Below are positions 42,911 through 53,527 of a DNA stretch of 64,000 nucleotides, one piece after another. Origin of the DNA: Ligustrum vulgare (Eukaryota > Streptophyta > Magnoliopsida > Lamiales > Oleaceae); the NCBI GenBank assembly GCA_963555705.1, contig OY743174.1:56938234-57002233 (forward strand), written 5' to 3'. Under the pieces are notes generated by a model. The model had not been told where the DNA came from, made no database searches, and worked only from the letters and a program-made list of their open reading frames with translations. A program made the position numbers and the translations under genes. Numbering within the stretch: position 1 is the stretch's first letter; each line of letters begins with the position of its first letter.

Positions 42911-45695
42911 TTATTGTGGAGGAGGGACATCTTCCAAGGGGCCTCTATCAGACACGCCAAGAGGATCCGCAGGAGCATCTTGAGGCTCAGGGTACAAGGC
43001 TTCAATAGAGGACAGGTCCAAAGCCGGATAAGCTTCCTTCACGTCCCCCAAAGCCATCCTGGCCCCTAGGTTCCCAAAGACCCTTTGCATCGCCTCGTAC
43101 TCTGGGGTCTCTTCAAAAGTGTCCTTGAAGTTCTGGACAGCCTCAGACACTCGGGTACTTAAAGCATTCTCCACCCGTGTCATGACGGTCTGCTCTAGAA
43201 CCTCAGTAATCCTAGTTTGCATGTGTTTTTCCAAAGAGGCAAGGTCCTCCTCCGCCTTTGCCTTGGCCTCCCGCTCCCTCCCCAATTCTTCATTCGCTGC
43301 TGCCGCCTCGGCTTCCAGCCTAGACTTAGCTGCGTTAGCGGTAGTCAGAGCCTCAGAGGCGATGGATTGGGCACGGTTAGAATCATCCAGTTTCTTGCAC
43401 AATGTTGCCACGTCAGACTCAGAGGCCAGGAGGTCGTGTTTCAACTTATCATTATCCTCCTGGAGCCGCTTGGCATTGGTCCTCTCCTCGGAGGAAGACT
43501 TCCGGGCTATGGCCAGCTGGGTCTTCAAATCATTTATCTCCTTTAGCATGTTGTCCGCATGCCGGAGAGCAGTTTCAGCATTCTTCTTGTCCCGCTGTGC
43601 CTCATCCACGGACGATTCCACCTCGTCAATAAGGGCCAGCGCCCGGGCATTCATGGCCTTAGCGGCGAGCAGCTTCCGGGACGGACTGGCACTAGAAGAG
43701 AAGGCGGACCAGCCTTCCGTCCAAAATTGCTCGGTTATAAAGGCAGCCCGGGCTGGAGGTGAACTGGGAGAGTCAAACAGCGAAGGGCTGAAAGTGACAT
43801 CCCTTGGGAGAATGCTGGTTTTGATGTGCTTGAGCTCCTTTGCCCCCTCCGGTGTCACTTCATAGGCCAAGCCTGGAATGGGCACAGAAGGCTCATCCTC
43901 TAGGTCTTCGATCATGGGAGGCGGAGGTGCAGAGGTGGATTCCTTGCCCTTACCTCTTCTGAGTCTCTTCAGGGGGGCGGGCTCCTCCTCAGGGGCATGT
44001 TCGAAAATGTCCTCGGACAAAGGAGGCGGCATTGAGGCATCCTTAGCCTCCCTGTCTCTCTTGGATCTGCCCCTGTCAGACCTTTTCCCTTTCCCCTTTG
44101 GAAGGGCTCCCTTAGGGTCGGCCTCCTTTTCTGTGTTAGGCCTCTGAGGGCCCACAGGCAGCAGAGTAGGCGGTGGCATTAGAGCTGGAAGAGGGCCCTG
44201 AAGTTGGGCCGTAGACGCCTCGGAGACCTCCTTTGCCACCCCAACTTGCAGGTTGGCCAATACCGCCTTCTGTTTCCTTTCAACTTCACTACCATGGCGA
44301 AGTGCAGGGGGAATTTTTGTAGCCATGAGACTCTTCAAAGAAATCTTTGGAAAATCCTTAGAACCTAGCAAGAAAGAGAGGGAAATGAGGCTACAAACAG
44401 AAAAAGCATAAGATATAAAAGTAGTAACAAAGCAAACTCACCCATGGCTCGCATAAGACCGTGTTTGACGAATAGTTTGTTCTGCTGAATAACCCCTTGA
44501 AAGGTGCCCTTATAAGCGAACAAACGCCTAACTGCCGCTAAATCCGCGTCAGGGAGTAGGCGGGCAAAAATGTCCCCTGTCACAAATCAGAAGCGTGTTA
44601 AAAACCAGCAAAGGAAGATGAATGGAAAATAAAAACAAGTGACACATGACACTTGAGGACACTAAAGCAAACACAAGACTCACTAGGAAGGGAAAGAGTT
44701 CGGGGAACAGAAATTTCCGGACAAGGGTCCATAGGAGAACTCTGCCACTCCCCGGCCACCCAGAACCATTGATTCCTCCAGTTCTTTATGGAGGTAGGTT
44801 GGCCAGTAATAACAGGAGGATATGAGCCTCGAGGAGACAGATAATACCAGTCCTTCACATCAGCCCTAACGTCCCTCTCCCTTCTCACTGACTTCTTCAG
44901 AGTGTACAAAGTATGAATAATGTATAGAGAGATGGGATAGTCGGGATTGACCTCATGCCACGCTAGCCAAGTGCCCACGGCCTGTGTCCAGAAATTAGGT
45001 GCTAACTGGTAGGGGCACAAGTTATAACTCCTAAGCAGGGCCCTGAAGAAAGGATGCAGAGGTAACCTCATACCGCAGGACAAGGCATCGTAACATATGG
45101 CCGCTTGGCCTGAAGGAGGGCTACATGGTCGGCAAGAGGGCGTAGGATGCACTAAACGGACCCCTTCTGACATCCTGAACTTCGCCGAGGCCCCAGCCAA
45201 GTCAACTCCTCGGATTTCAGTGGCGACCTCGCTGCTCTCCCACAAATCTGGGTTTGGGTCAGGGTCCACGTGATATCCTGATATTTTGTTCACCAGGTCC
45301 ACCCAACCTTCTACCTGGGCTATCTCCTCCACTGAGAGCCCCAACTCCTCTCTGTGCGCCCGGAAAGGGGCCCTGGTGTCCAAATCAAGATCCTGTGGGC
45401 CAGAAGAAGAACCTGTTGCTCCCTTTCTCCCCATGTCTCTATCACGTTTGCTTCGGAGTTCTCCTAGCACGGATTCCTCTTCGGACGACAGATGGGCCAT
45501 GTAGTTCTGGTCTCTCTCTTCTTCGCTGTCAGAATCACTCAAATAAATTATACCGCTAGTTTTCCTATTCCTCCTCTTAATCTGCTCCCTAAAGAAGCGG
45601 GAACTAAAAACCGATAAAGAGATGGGGCAGAAACCTCTGACGGGAACCGCCATCGCTAACATTTCCTGTGAACCCGTTCCCCCAACTCTTTCCAT
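42911..45695 (-). CDS. Antisense gene of the gypsy element, three exons, 866 aa (Transposase_28-like)
   Basis: Exons on the minus strand are 45695-44684, 44576-44442 and 44364-42911. Both introns (107 and 77 bp) have GT-AG ends and the joins keep frame (L-P-R-D-I and A-M-G-S-K), giving 867 codons. Residues about 49-60 are IIYLSDSDSEEE, resembling a SUMO-interaction motif. About 175-320 resembles Pfam Transposase_28 ('putative gypsy type transposon'): GMRLPLHPFFRALLRSYNLC, QLAPNFW, and SIKNWRNQWFWVAGEW. About 400-560 is Pro/acidic with a basic cluster KGKGKRSDRGRSKRDRE. About 620-777 is a long coiled coil. It is not a transposase by known activity; antisense ORFs of this type are recorded in Tat elements with unknown role. 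A further 5' leader intron is possible (donor-like 'gaaggtaaat' near 45825). The frame is open throughout, so it was under constraint until recently. Confidence 0.85.
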
Positions 45696-46038
45696 TTTTT
45701 CTTTTTGTTTTAAAGGAGAGTCAGACTCAACAAAAGAAAAACAAAGTGCAAAAACAAAATTCTCAAACCCACAATGAGAAACTAAAAGTAAGAATATCTT
45801 ACATATACAGGGATAAAGAGATTTACCTTCAAAAGACGAATGCTTGACACTGTGCACTTGAAATGAAGAACTCGCCAAGGAAAACTGTGGAACGTTAAGG
45901 GTGGATGCTGGGTGGAAAACCCTAGAAGAAAAGACGCGAAACTCGCAAGGAAGAGAGAGACGGCGCAAGTTTTCGCGAAAGTATGGCTGAGAAGATTCTA
46001 AGAAAATGGTAAAAGGTGAAATGGTAAAATGAAGAAGG

Positions 46039-46045
46039 ATTTATA
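46039..46045 (-). promoter_or_regulatory. TATA box of the antisense gene
   Basis: Reads tataaat on the minus strand ('cctataaatcc'), about 345 bp before the ATG at 45695. It gives the antisense gene a promoter separate from the LTR. Confidence 0.55.
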
Positions 46046-46434
46046 GGCATCCTAACGGTCTAAATTCCTTGAGTTTCGTGAGCCGCATGATTAATGTGGG
46101 TAACCCATGCTTCTTGGAAAATGAGCTAATCAAAGCATCAGCCGTCAAAGGGAGGAACAAAAACCGTTCAGCTACCACGGTGTATGCCACGCGCTGCGAA
46201 ATGGTGCCCCCCTCCCCTTTTATATATATATTTCTTTGAAATAAATACCGATAGCTCCTCCGAATTGAATGCGCCGCCTAAGAAATGCGCTGATATGATC
46301 CTGGCCGGTGGGGGGAGAGAAAATCCGAGGCATAAGGTCGGCTATGATGTGGATCCGAGCCTTACCTAAGGAATTTCTTCATTGAAATCCATAAAAAGTT
46401 AACGCTGTGAAATCATGGCAAATCCTACACGACC

Positions 46435-46465
46435 ATGAATGATCCCTTCGGATTTGAAGGACTAG
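46435..46465 (+). other. Polypurine tract region before the gypsy 3' LTR
   Basis: 'ggatttgaaggactag' ends directly at the LTR start (46466). A near copy occurs at 42500-42530. Confidence 0.6.
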
Positions 46466-47138
46466 TGTTGAAAGCGGGCCCAAAGAAAGGTACAGCGATC
46501 CACCAGCGAAGGCCCAATAATGGCCCAATGGACCTTGACCCACAGCTAAGACCTAGAATATCACCTTGGGATGAATGCCGAGGTGGTATGTCAAGCAAAC
46601 ATCTTTAGCCGACCTGGTTAACGCCCAGTCCGATGTGCTTTATACACAGCCGGGGTGCTTTATGGCGTTGACCAGAAGAAAGAGATGGAGTCAGTGATGG
46701 GACGCTGCCTTTACCCAGACGTGACAGGCGCCCATCCCCTACGAAATGTAGCAATGATTACGGTTTGAAAAGCAAAATTGTCACATCCATAAGCTAGGGT
46801 GATGACAAGTGTAAAGTATGCCACGTGTCGCAATCCGAGATAAGAAGTTTCACTATAAATGAAGCACAATTGTCTCCAAGTAAAGGGTTAGCAATTTCTC
46901 ACTCTTAACTCTATATTTCTCTCACTCCCTTTTCTCTCTTTTACACACTTTTATCTCTCGCACCCAATATATATTTGCCTAAAATGAGCACTGACTTAGG
47001 CATCGGAGTGCAAACGGGAGCCACCTCGGCCCCCTTTGCAAGCTGATTGTTTGTCTTAGTGCGCAGGAGATCCACGTGTTCAAGAGGGAGGAGCTGAGAC
47101 GTGTTGGTCCAAGGTCCAGCCGGATTTTGTAGTCAACA
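46466..47138 (+). repeat. 3' LTR of the gypsy element
   Basis: 673 bp, same length as the 5' LTR, and followed by the target duplicate GAACT. Confidence 0.95.
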
Positions 47139-47143
47139 GAACT

Positions 47144-50100
47144 TGAACTGAACTGAATCAAATTGATTTGAATTTTAACTAATTAATATTGTGTGTGTTT
47201 CAGATTGAAACTCACTCAACCCCAAAAGTCAATTTGGTAATCGGGTTGGCTCTGAACCAAACCCGTGCTTTCAAGTGTTTTATCCTGTAGAGGTACTAAA
47301 ATTGGATCAGTTATCAATTTCTAGGTTTCGTCGGAAACATAATTGGTTACTTCCAACGAAAAACAATAACAAACATGATTTAAAAATAAGGACGGTTACA
47401 TAAAGAGTTCAATTTACAGTGAAATGTAGTATAAATTCGAATCATATTCTATTTCTCAATCTTTTGTACTTGCTATTATATCGTGGTGTAAATATTGAAG
47501 TTGAGAGGAAGAAATAATTAAAGAAAGCTTAATTTAGCCCTTGTTTGTGTCACATTGTTGTCAAAAAAAAAGAATTTGGTAATAATGATTTTTGAAGAAT
47601 TTAAGATTAAAATGTAAAAAAAAAATTCTGATTTACGTGTAAATTACTTTATTGATAAAGCATACGTTGAAAATAAGTTTGGGAAAAAATAAATTTTATA
47701 ATGAACTAATGGAGCATTGAGCTTAATTAGAGGAAGAAATAATTAAAGAAAGCTTAATTTAGCCCTTGTTTGTGTCACATTGTTGTCAAAAAAAAGAATT
47801 TTGTAATAATGATTTTTGGAGAATTTAAGATTAAAATGTAAAAAAAAAATTCTGATTTACGTGTAAATTACTTTATTGATAAAGCATACGTTGAAAATAA
47901 GTTTGAGAAAAAATAAATTTTATAATGAACTAATGGAGCATTGAGCTTAATTAGTGTCATTAAGTTTAATATTTTATGAATGAGTAATTCTAGAAAAACA
48001 TTAATAAGAGACATTTTTAAGTGATATTGTGATGTTGTATAGATTAATTGTAACTATTTCCACCACTTACATTTTCATTATTCAATAAATATAAGGTACA
48101 TTACAATGTCATTTAAAAATTTCTCTTATAAATGTCTCTGTTCGAAGCTAAGATACACGTGAATACAATTCATCCAGCTATTACAATTTTGAATAAAGAA
48201 TATGCCAGTGCCGTGCTTAATCAGCAATTTAACTCACTCACACACACAAATGCCAATAAAAATATTATTTTTTTAGCTACTTGGCGTCTTGGCCCATGTT
48301 TCAACTCTTCAATTACAGCCATGCAAAGTATTGCTTTAGAGTCAAATTAAAGGCATTAAGTTATGATTGATTGCAAGGATGAAAAATGGGTAAAAAGAAA
48401 ATATTTGCTTGAAAATTATTTTTATGAAAAATATTAATTGAAAGTATTTAATTAGTTTAATTTTCTAGATAAAAAAATGGGAAATTTTTCAAGTTTTGAA
48501 GTTTTATTGATATTATTTTTAATGACAAATGAAAATTTTAACTATTTTAATTTTTTTTTGTATTGTACTTGATAATAATAATTTTATTTTTTGAAACAAA
48601 AATAAGTCAATTAGCAACAACAAAATTGATTAAACGTAACGAAAAATCAAACTTTCCTTACCTAGAAAATATTTTCAAAGTTTTGGGAGAAAACCGGCGC
48701 GTGGAGTGATGGCTAGAAATTGTTTTCCAAGAAAAATGTTTTGATTTTCCTTGGAAAAGATGGTTCATCAAACATGCCCTAATATTATCGCATCTTACTC
48801 CCTACATTTTCGTATTCCTTTTTCCTTTCTCGAGGAATTGACATAGTGTGTGTTTGATATTATTTAAAATGAGTATTTTTGAAATAAATAATGATTTTTT
48901 GGAGAATGGATGTTTGAGATTTGTTTGAAAAGTAAAATATTGTAGACTTAACTTTTAATAAATGGTTGATATTGAATATTGTAGAGGGAAAAAAAAAAGT
49001 TTAAAGATAAACAAACAAGTGCATAATAATAATCTAATAGTGTATTTGATATACTGATCATCAGCAGTCTAAATGTATTCTCGATATAAAGATCCCATTT
49101 AACAAAAATATAAACAAGAATAAAGATTGTGAATTTTTTTAATTTTTCATTTTATCCTTCTCTTAGCACGGTAACAACTATCGAGTGCATGACTTAATAG
49201 CGTTACAATTATTTATAATTATAATATAAAATACAATAGTTAGGTAAGTAGATAAAGATATATATTTAGAGATAGTAAAATAGATTATCAACTTGTATAT
49301 GTGTAAAGTAAAATTGTGTGTCACGATTGAATCACGAATTCCGATTCACATTTTGAATATTGAACATTTAATGCATATATGTTCAAATCTTACGTGCTTT
49401 ACAGAACGTCGTTGTGTTCAAAGTTCAATGAAAACATAAATCCCGTTTCTCCATTACTTTTCTTCGCTTTTATCCTCAAGCCGGCGTCATTGCATGAAAG
49501 CTACCAACTCTTTCACCAAAAATAGATAATAATATTTTTTTCTTCAACGCTTCAATTTTACATTAAAAAACTTAGATAAAGTTAATACCCATGGAGGTAT
49601 GATTTTCCCCTTCTTCTGATTGTTACTAAGGACCCATTTGATAGAATTTTTGAAAAATTAAAAGCTGCTTAAGTTTGATAAAATTTCTAAAAGTATTTTA
49701 CCTTGTTAGAAAGGATTTTAGAAACAGATTTTAAGATGTTTTTAGTTGATAATTATTCCCTGTTCGGTAACACTAGCAATTTTAAATTGATTTATTTAAA
49801 ATTTTGAGGTAAAATGTGTGATTAAAAAAAAAAAAAAAATGTAAGTAGTTAAAAAGTAGTTTAAAAATCATATTGTTTATGAATTGATTTATAAATTATA
49901 ATAATTACGATAAAGAACAGAGTTCTCATGAATCTTCCTATCTAAGAGTATACTAGACTCGCCCTTAATAAATCTTGATAAATCTTGAACGATGAATTGC
50001 CCAATTGAATTAATTTCAATTTATCAAGAGTGATCAAGCATATACACAAAAAGAAAAGGGAATATTTTTACGTCGCGCCACATGTTATCGTCAATCGTAA

Positions 50101-50398
50101 CTTGTCATAATGATACCAAGAATCACCCAAAAAAAACATCTTGTAGAGGGTTCAAATCATTGGAAACGCACCAAATCAAGTGAGAAAAAAACCCTTCACA
50201 GGAACAATCTTGTGCTGATGGAGTACATCATACGCCGTCAACCGTCATCGAGGATCATTCGATTTTCTTGATTTCATGTAACAAACCTATATAATATACT
50301 TAATTCCTGTGTGATGTTCAGTTTTTCGAGTCGAACTCACCCTTAAAATCTGCCGGTAAGAAATGGGCGACGTCCAACGTGCTTATAAATTAACATTT
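47144..50398. other. Intergenic, AT-rich
   Basis: No gene is supported; the ORF at 48132-48350 has no recognisable features. Contains a recent 225-bp tandem duplication (listed) and MITE-like blocks at about 48843-49020 ('gtgtgtttgatattat') and 49755-49915. Confidence 0.5.
47505..47953. repeat. Recent tandem duplication, 225-bp unit
   Basis: 47505-47729 and 47730-47953 both run from 'gaggaagaaataattaaaga' to 'ggagcattgagcttaatta'. Differences are a handful of substitutions and one-base changes in A-runs, so the duplication is young. Confidence 0.95.
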
Positions 50399-50498
50399 CT
50401 ACATCATAAAATCCATTTTCTTCTTATTATTAATTACTACATCAATTCCAAACCAATAAAAACACAAAAGAAAAAGAAAAAGAAAAAATAAATAAATC

Positions 50499-50846
50499 CT
50501 ACCAGAAACAATAAGATTGGGAAGAAACATCTTTCGAAGTTGCATAACCATGTAGACGAAGAAAAAACCTTCTGCTGTTGCTGCTGCTTCTTCTTCTACT
50601 TGTGAAGAACAAGCCATTTGTGAGCTTCAACCACAGCATTTTCCTTAACTTTCTTGCTGATCTGAATCGACCCCATATCACCCTTTTCACTCTAAACAAG
50701 GATTTCTTAATCTTCGCGCTCAAACTCTGCTTTCTGGAGAATTGGTAGCTTCTCAAGAACAGTTGCCTCTTTTCCAATTCTGTGTATCCCTTTTCACTTC
50801 TAAACATGTATACAGGGGGACCCATACTAGTATAGCTTAGCGCCAT
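50499..50846 (-). CDS. Small Arg-rich uncharacterised plant protein, about 115 aa
   Basis: I prefer the start at 50846 (MALSYTSMGPPVYMFRSE); an in-frame Met four codons upstream exists. The sequence contains EKRQLFLRSYQFSRKQSLSA, KIKKSLFRVKRVIWGRFRSA and RKLRKMLWLKL, then a Ser/Arg-rich stretch SRRRSSSNSRRFFLRLHGY. I recall small eudicot proteins with 'KRQLFLRSYQFSRK' and a basic helix, of unknown role. No signal peptide or membrane segment is evident. A minus-strand TATA-like 'tatatata' (plus 50864-50872) is only about 20 bp before this ATG, so either the leader is very short or the true start is the Met of MGPPV. The overlapping ORF 50399-50617 in another frame is taken as a shadow. Confidence 0.55.
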   Translation of the reverse strand: MALSYTSMGPPVYMFRSEKGYTELEKRQLFLRSYQFSRKQSLSAKIKKSLFRVKRVIWGRFRSARKLRKMLWLKLTNGLFFTSRRRSSSNSRRFFLRLHGYATSKDVSSQSYCFW

Positions 50847-51274
50847 ATCTATACGCACAATATCTGTATATATAGTTCTTTTTTTTTTTGGAAGAGAAAA
50901 TATTGGGTTTTCTTTTCTGGGTATTGGGAGAAATCAGAAAAGTGAGGAAGAAGGGTTTGGTGGTGGCTTTAAGAAGACAGAAGGCAGGCGGCTCTCTCTT
51001 AAAAGTCGCATCTGTATTCATTTATTTTACAGCGACCATTGCGCGATTGAAAATTAATTATCTTGAAATATCGAATAGATATTCTTTGTTTCATCTATTT
51101 TGTAATTTTATTTTGGTTCTGTTTAGAAAATTCCAAACATAGGCTTTACAAACACCGTTTTCTAGGATAAATATACGGTTTAAAAATTATTTGAAAAAAA
51201 AAAATGTGTGATACTAAAAAAATTATTTGAAAAATATGGAAAAAAAAAATTATTTATAAACAAGTTTAAAAACA

Positions 51275-51447
51275 GAGTAATACTATTTATCTCAAGGTTG
51301 AGATCAGTCTCAACTCAATTGACACACATTCATTGGAGAATGTGGAGGTGTTCATGCGCACATGTACAAACTACATCTTCAATTTTCAATGAGAGAGTGC
51401 CAATTGAGTTAAAATTTATCTCAACCTTGAGATAAATAGCATTATTC
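51275..51447. mobile_element. MITE, 173 bp
   Basis: CTATTTATCTCAAGGTTGAG (left arm from 51283) is inverted as CTCAACCTTGAGATAAATAG (right arm to 51439), with imperfect extensions GAGTAATA/TATTATTC-like outward. Each arm is itself a small palindrome (CTCAAGGTTGAG). No gene; the ORFs there are chance. Confidence 0.7.
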
Positions 51448-53240
51448 TTAACAAACATGGCTAAGATACAACGGCAAGCTCTAATGTAAGGCCGTGTTGT
51501 ACCACTTGAAAGCTTAATGAAATTAATGGGAACTCCTAAAACTCTTGACAGTTTCATTAATGTACCTCTTAAACATTCCTTTTTTCTTTTTCCATTTTTT
51601 TTTTAATTAGAATTGAATATGTGATCATGATACTTTGTGAGATAACACACTGGGAGAAAGGGTAGGTCTGTATTAAGGATCATGTTATTCGTACATTCAA
51701 GGTTGATACATCGAACGACATTTCTTTAGGAGTGTGTAGGATCATTATACGAGGTGTGTGGATCCTAAATGAACAAATATCTTAATCCATGCATAAATGG
51801 AAGAATTTAAAGATATTAAGAGAAATTTTCTACTAGAAAGTCACGTGACCTTAATGAGTTGTATACCTTAATGATTTGTGTATGTCATTATTTTACAGAT
51901 GTGTTTCTTGTACGATATGTAACTCTTTTTTCCTTTGGTTAGGATTTTGGATCAATTAACCACGTCTGTTGCTTTTGACTTTTAGGCATACATTGACCAA
52001 TTTTTTGTTTATATAGCCATGTTTGATCCCCATTTTTCCTCAATCAAATTTATTCAACACTCAATCTCAATCATTCATCTTAATCAAGTCTATCATTTTT
52101 TTACTTTTCAAATATTTTTTAACCACACATTATCTAAAAACGCTATTCAAAACTACATTATTTTCCCAAATAATGGGGGCTAAACAAGGACATATTACTC
52201 TTTCCGTCCCAATTATATAGACTGTCTTTTTTTTTTCTCGTCCCAATTATATAGGCTAAGAAGTATTTATTTTATTTATTTACTAATATACCTCTATTCA
52301 TTACTTTCAATAATAATAGTTTTGATATTAAATAAGGGTAAGTTAAAAATTTTCTTTACAAAATTTACTTTTTTAATGTACCCCTATAATTAAGTAATTT
52401 GAGTTTTTTAGGTAAAATGTGAGATTGAAAAGTGATTTCGAAAAACATGTGTGGTTAAAAATAGATTGGAGAAATGCGATAAATTTACCGAAACACACTA
52501 TTAGGGTTGACATTCCAATTATAAGCAACGTTTTGATCCATGCATTTCGATGATGCAATGGATCAATTTTTCTATAGTTTGACTAAGAAATGGAAAGGCT
52601 ATTTATTATGAAAACTTCAGATCCAAGAATTGAGCGGTATACAAATTAGTGAAAGACAGGTGGGAAAACTCTCAAGTTTAGGTACAAAATTAAAGGATAA
52701 TAAAGTAACCAATCTCCATAATGCACGTGCTATCTGACAACGTAAGCTTTTGATTTTCATTTTAATTTTTTTTTTTATCTGAATTAATTTTTTAATATGA
52801 ATGAATCAGCTTCTGATCACTTATGTTCTCAACTAAATTGAAAATAAGCTTGTTCCAACTCAACTCATCATCAGCACTTGCCCATCACATACTCTATTAA
52901 GATTATTGACATAACTATTGTGTATCCCATAACATGAGTGGTTCAAATTATTTTTTGACTTTAACATTAACAATTTAGCAACTTTTTTAAGCTATACCAA
53001 TTACCAAAATTTAGCAACTTTTTTAAGCTATACCAATTACCAAAGAAGTATTACATAGAAAGCTACCCAAGTTCGGCTGAAACAAGAGGGATTTATAGAC
53101 AACTTTTTAATCACATACATTTCTTCAAATTATTTTTCAACCACATATTTTACATCGAAAACATCACATTCTTTATTCATAAATAAAAATCTTATACCAA
53201 ACAGAGGCTATCGGATTCCAACAAATAACGCGGGCAAAAA
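51448..53240. other. Intergenic with MITE fragments
   Basis: At about 52197-52260 'ctctttccgtcccaattata' and a second 'cgtcccaattatataggc' resemble the end of a Stowaway/mariner-type MITE; the other end is not found. At 52972-53043 a 36-bp unit 'caatttagcaacttttttaa' plus 'gctataccaattaccaaa' is repeated in tandem. No gene is supported. Confidence 0.4.
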
Positions 53241-53527
53241 TTTAAACATAGGTTCGATGTTCAGAAAGCAAGCAATTAAAGAATTCAGACGCCCAAGATT
53301 GCTGTATTATATTGAACTCATAGAGTTCATGCAAATGCAACCAAGAACTCAGTTTGAATGTACAAAACAAATGGCATCTAAAGGTTTTATACTGAACCAA
53401 CAGAAGAAAGTGTGAAATGTATTTTCCTACATGTACAAATTCTATTGTTATCCAATGATAAAAAGAGTATACATGGCTTTTCAATACTAAACTGGTGAGA
53501 ATTCTGAAAACAATAAATCACTTCGTG

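Larger units (their letters stand above)
34486..47138 (+). mobile_element. Tat-type Ty3/gypsy retrotransposon, 12.65 kb, with antisense gene
   Basis: LTRs of equal length (673 bp; 34486-35158 and 46466-47138) are flanked by the target duplication GAACT at 34481-34485 and 47139-47143. A tRNA-Asp-like primer site follows the 5' LTR. A 1992-aa Gag-Pol with Gag, protease, RT, two RNase H-like regions and integrase is unbroken; pol order with integrase last and a second RNase H marks the Tat lineage. Between pol and the 3' LTR, 4.7 kb holds an opposite-strand spliced gene. By eye the LTRs differ at about 8 of 673 sites (1.2%). With the commonly used plant rate of 1.3e-8 per site per year this would mean roughly 0.4-0.5 million years. 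Confidence 0.95.

Noticed and set aside
43119..43865. Plus-strand 248-aa ORF
   Set aside because: It is the complement of the coiled-coil exon of the antisense gene; Ser/Ala/Leu-rich composition is that of a shadow frame, and the opposite strand has splice-consistent coding structure.
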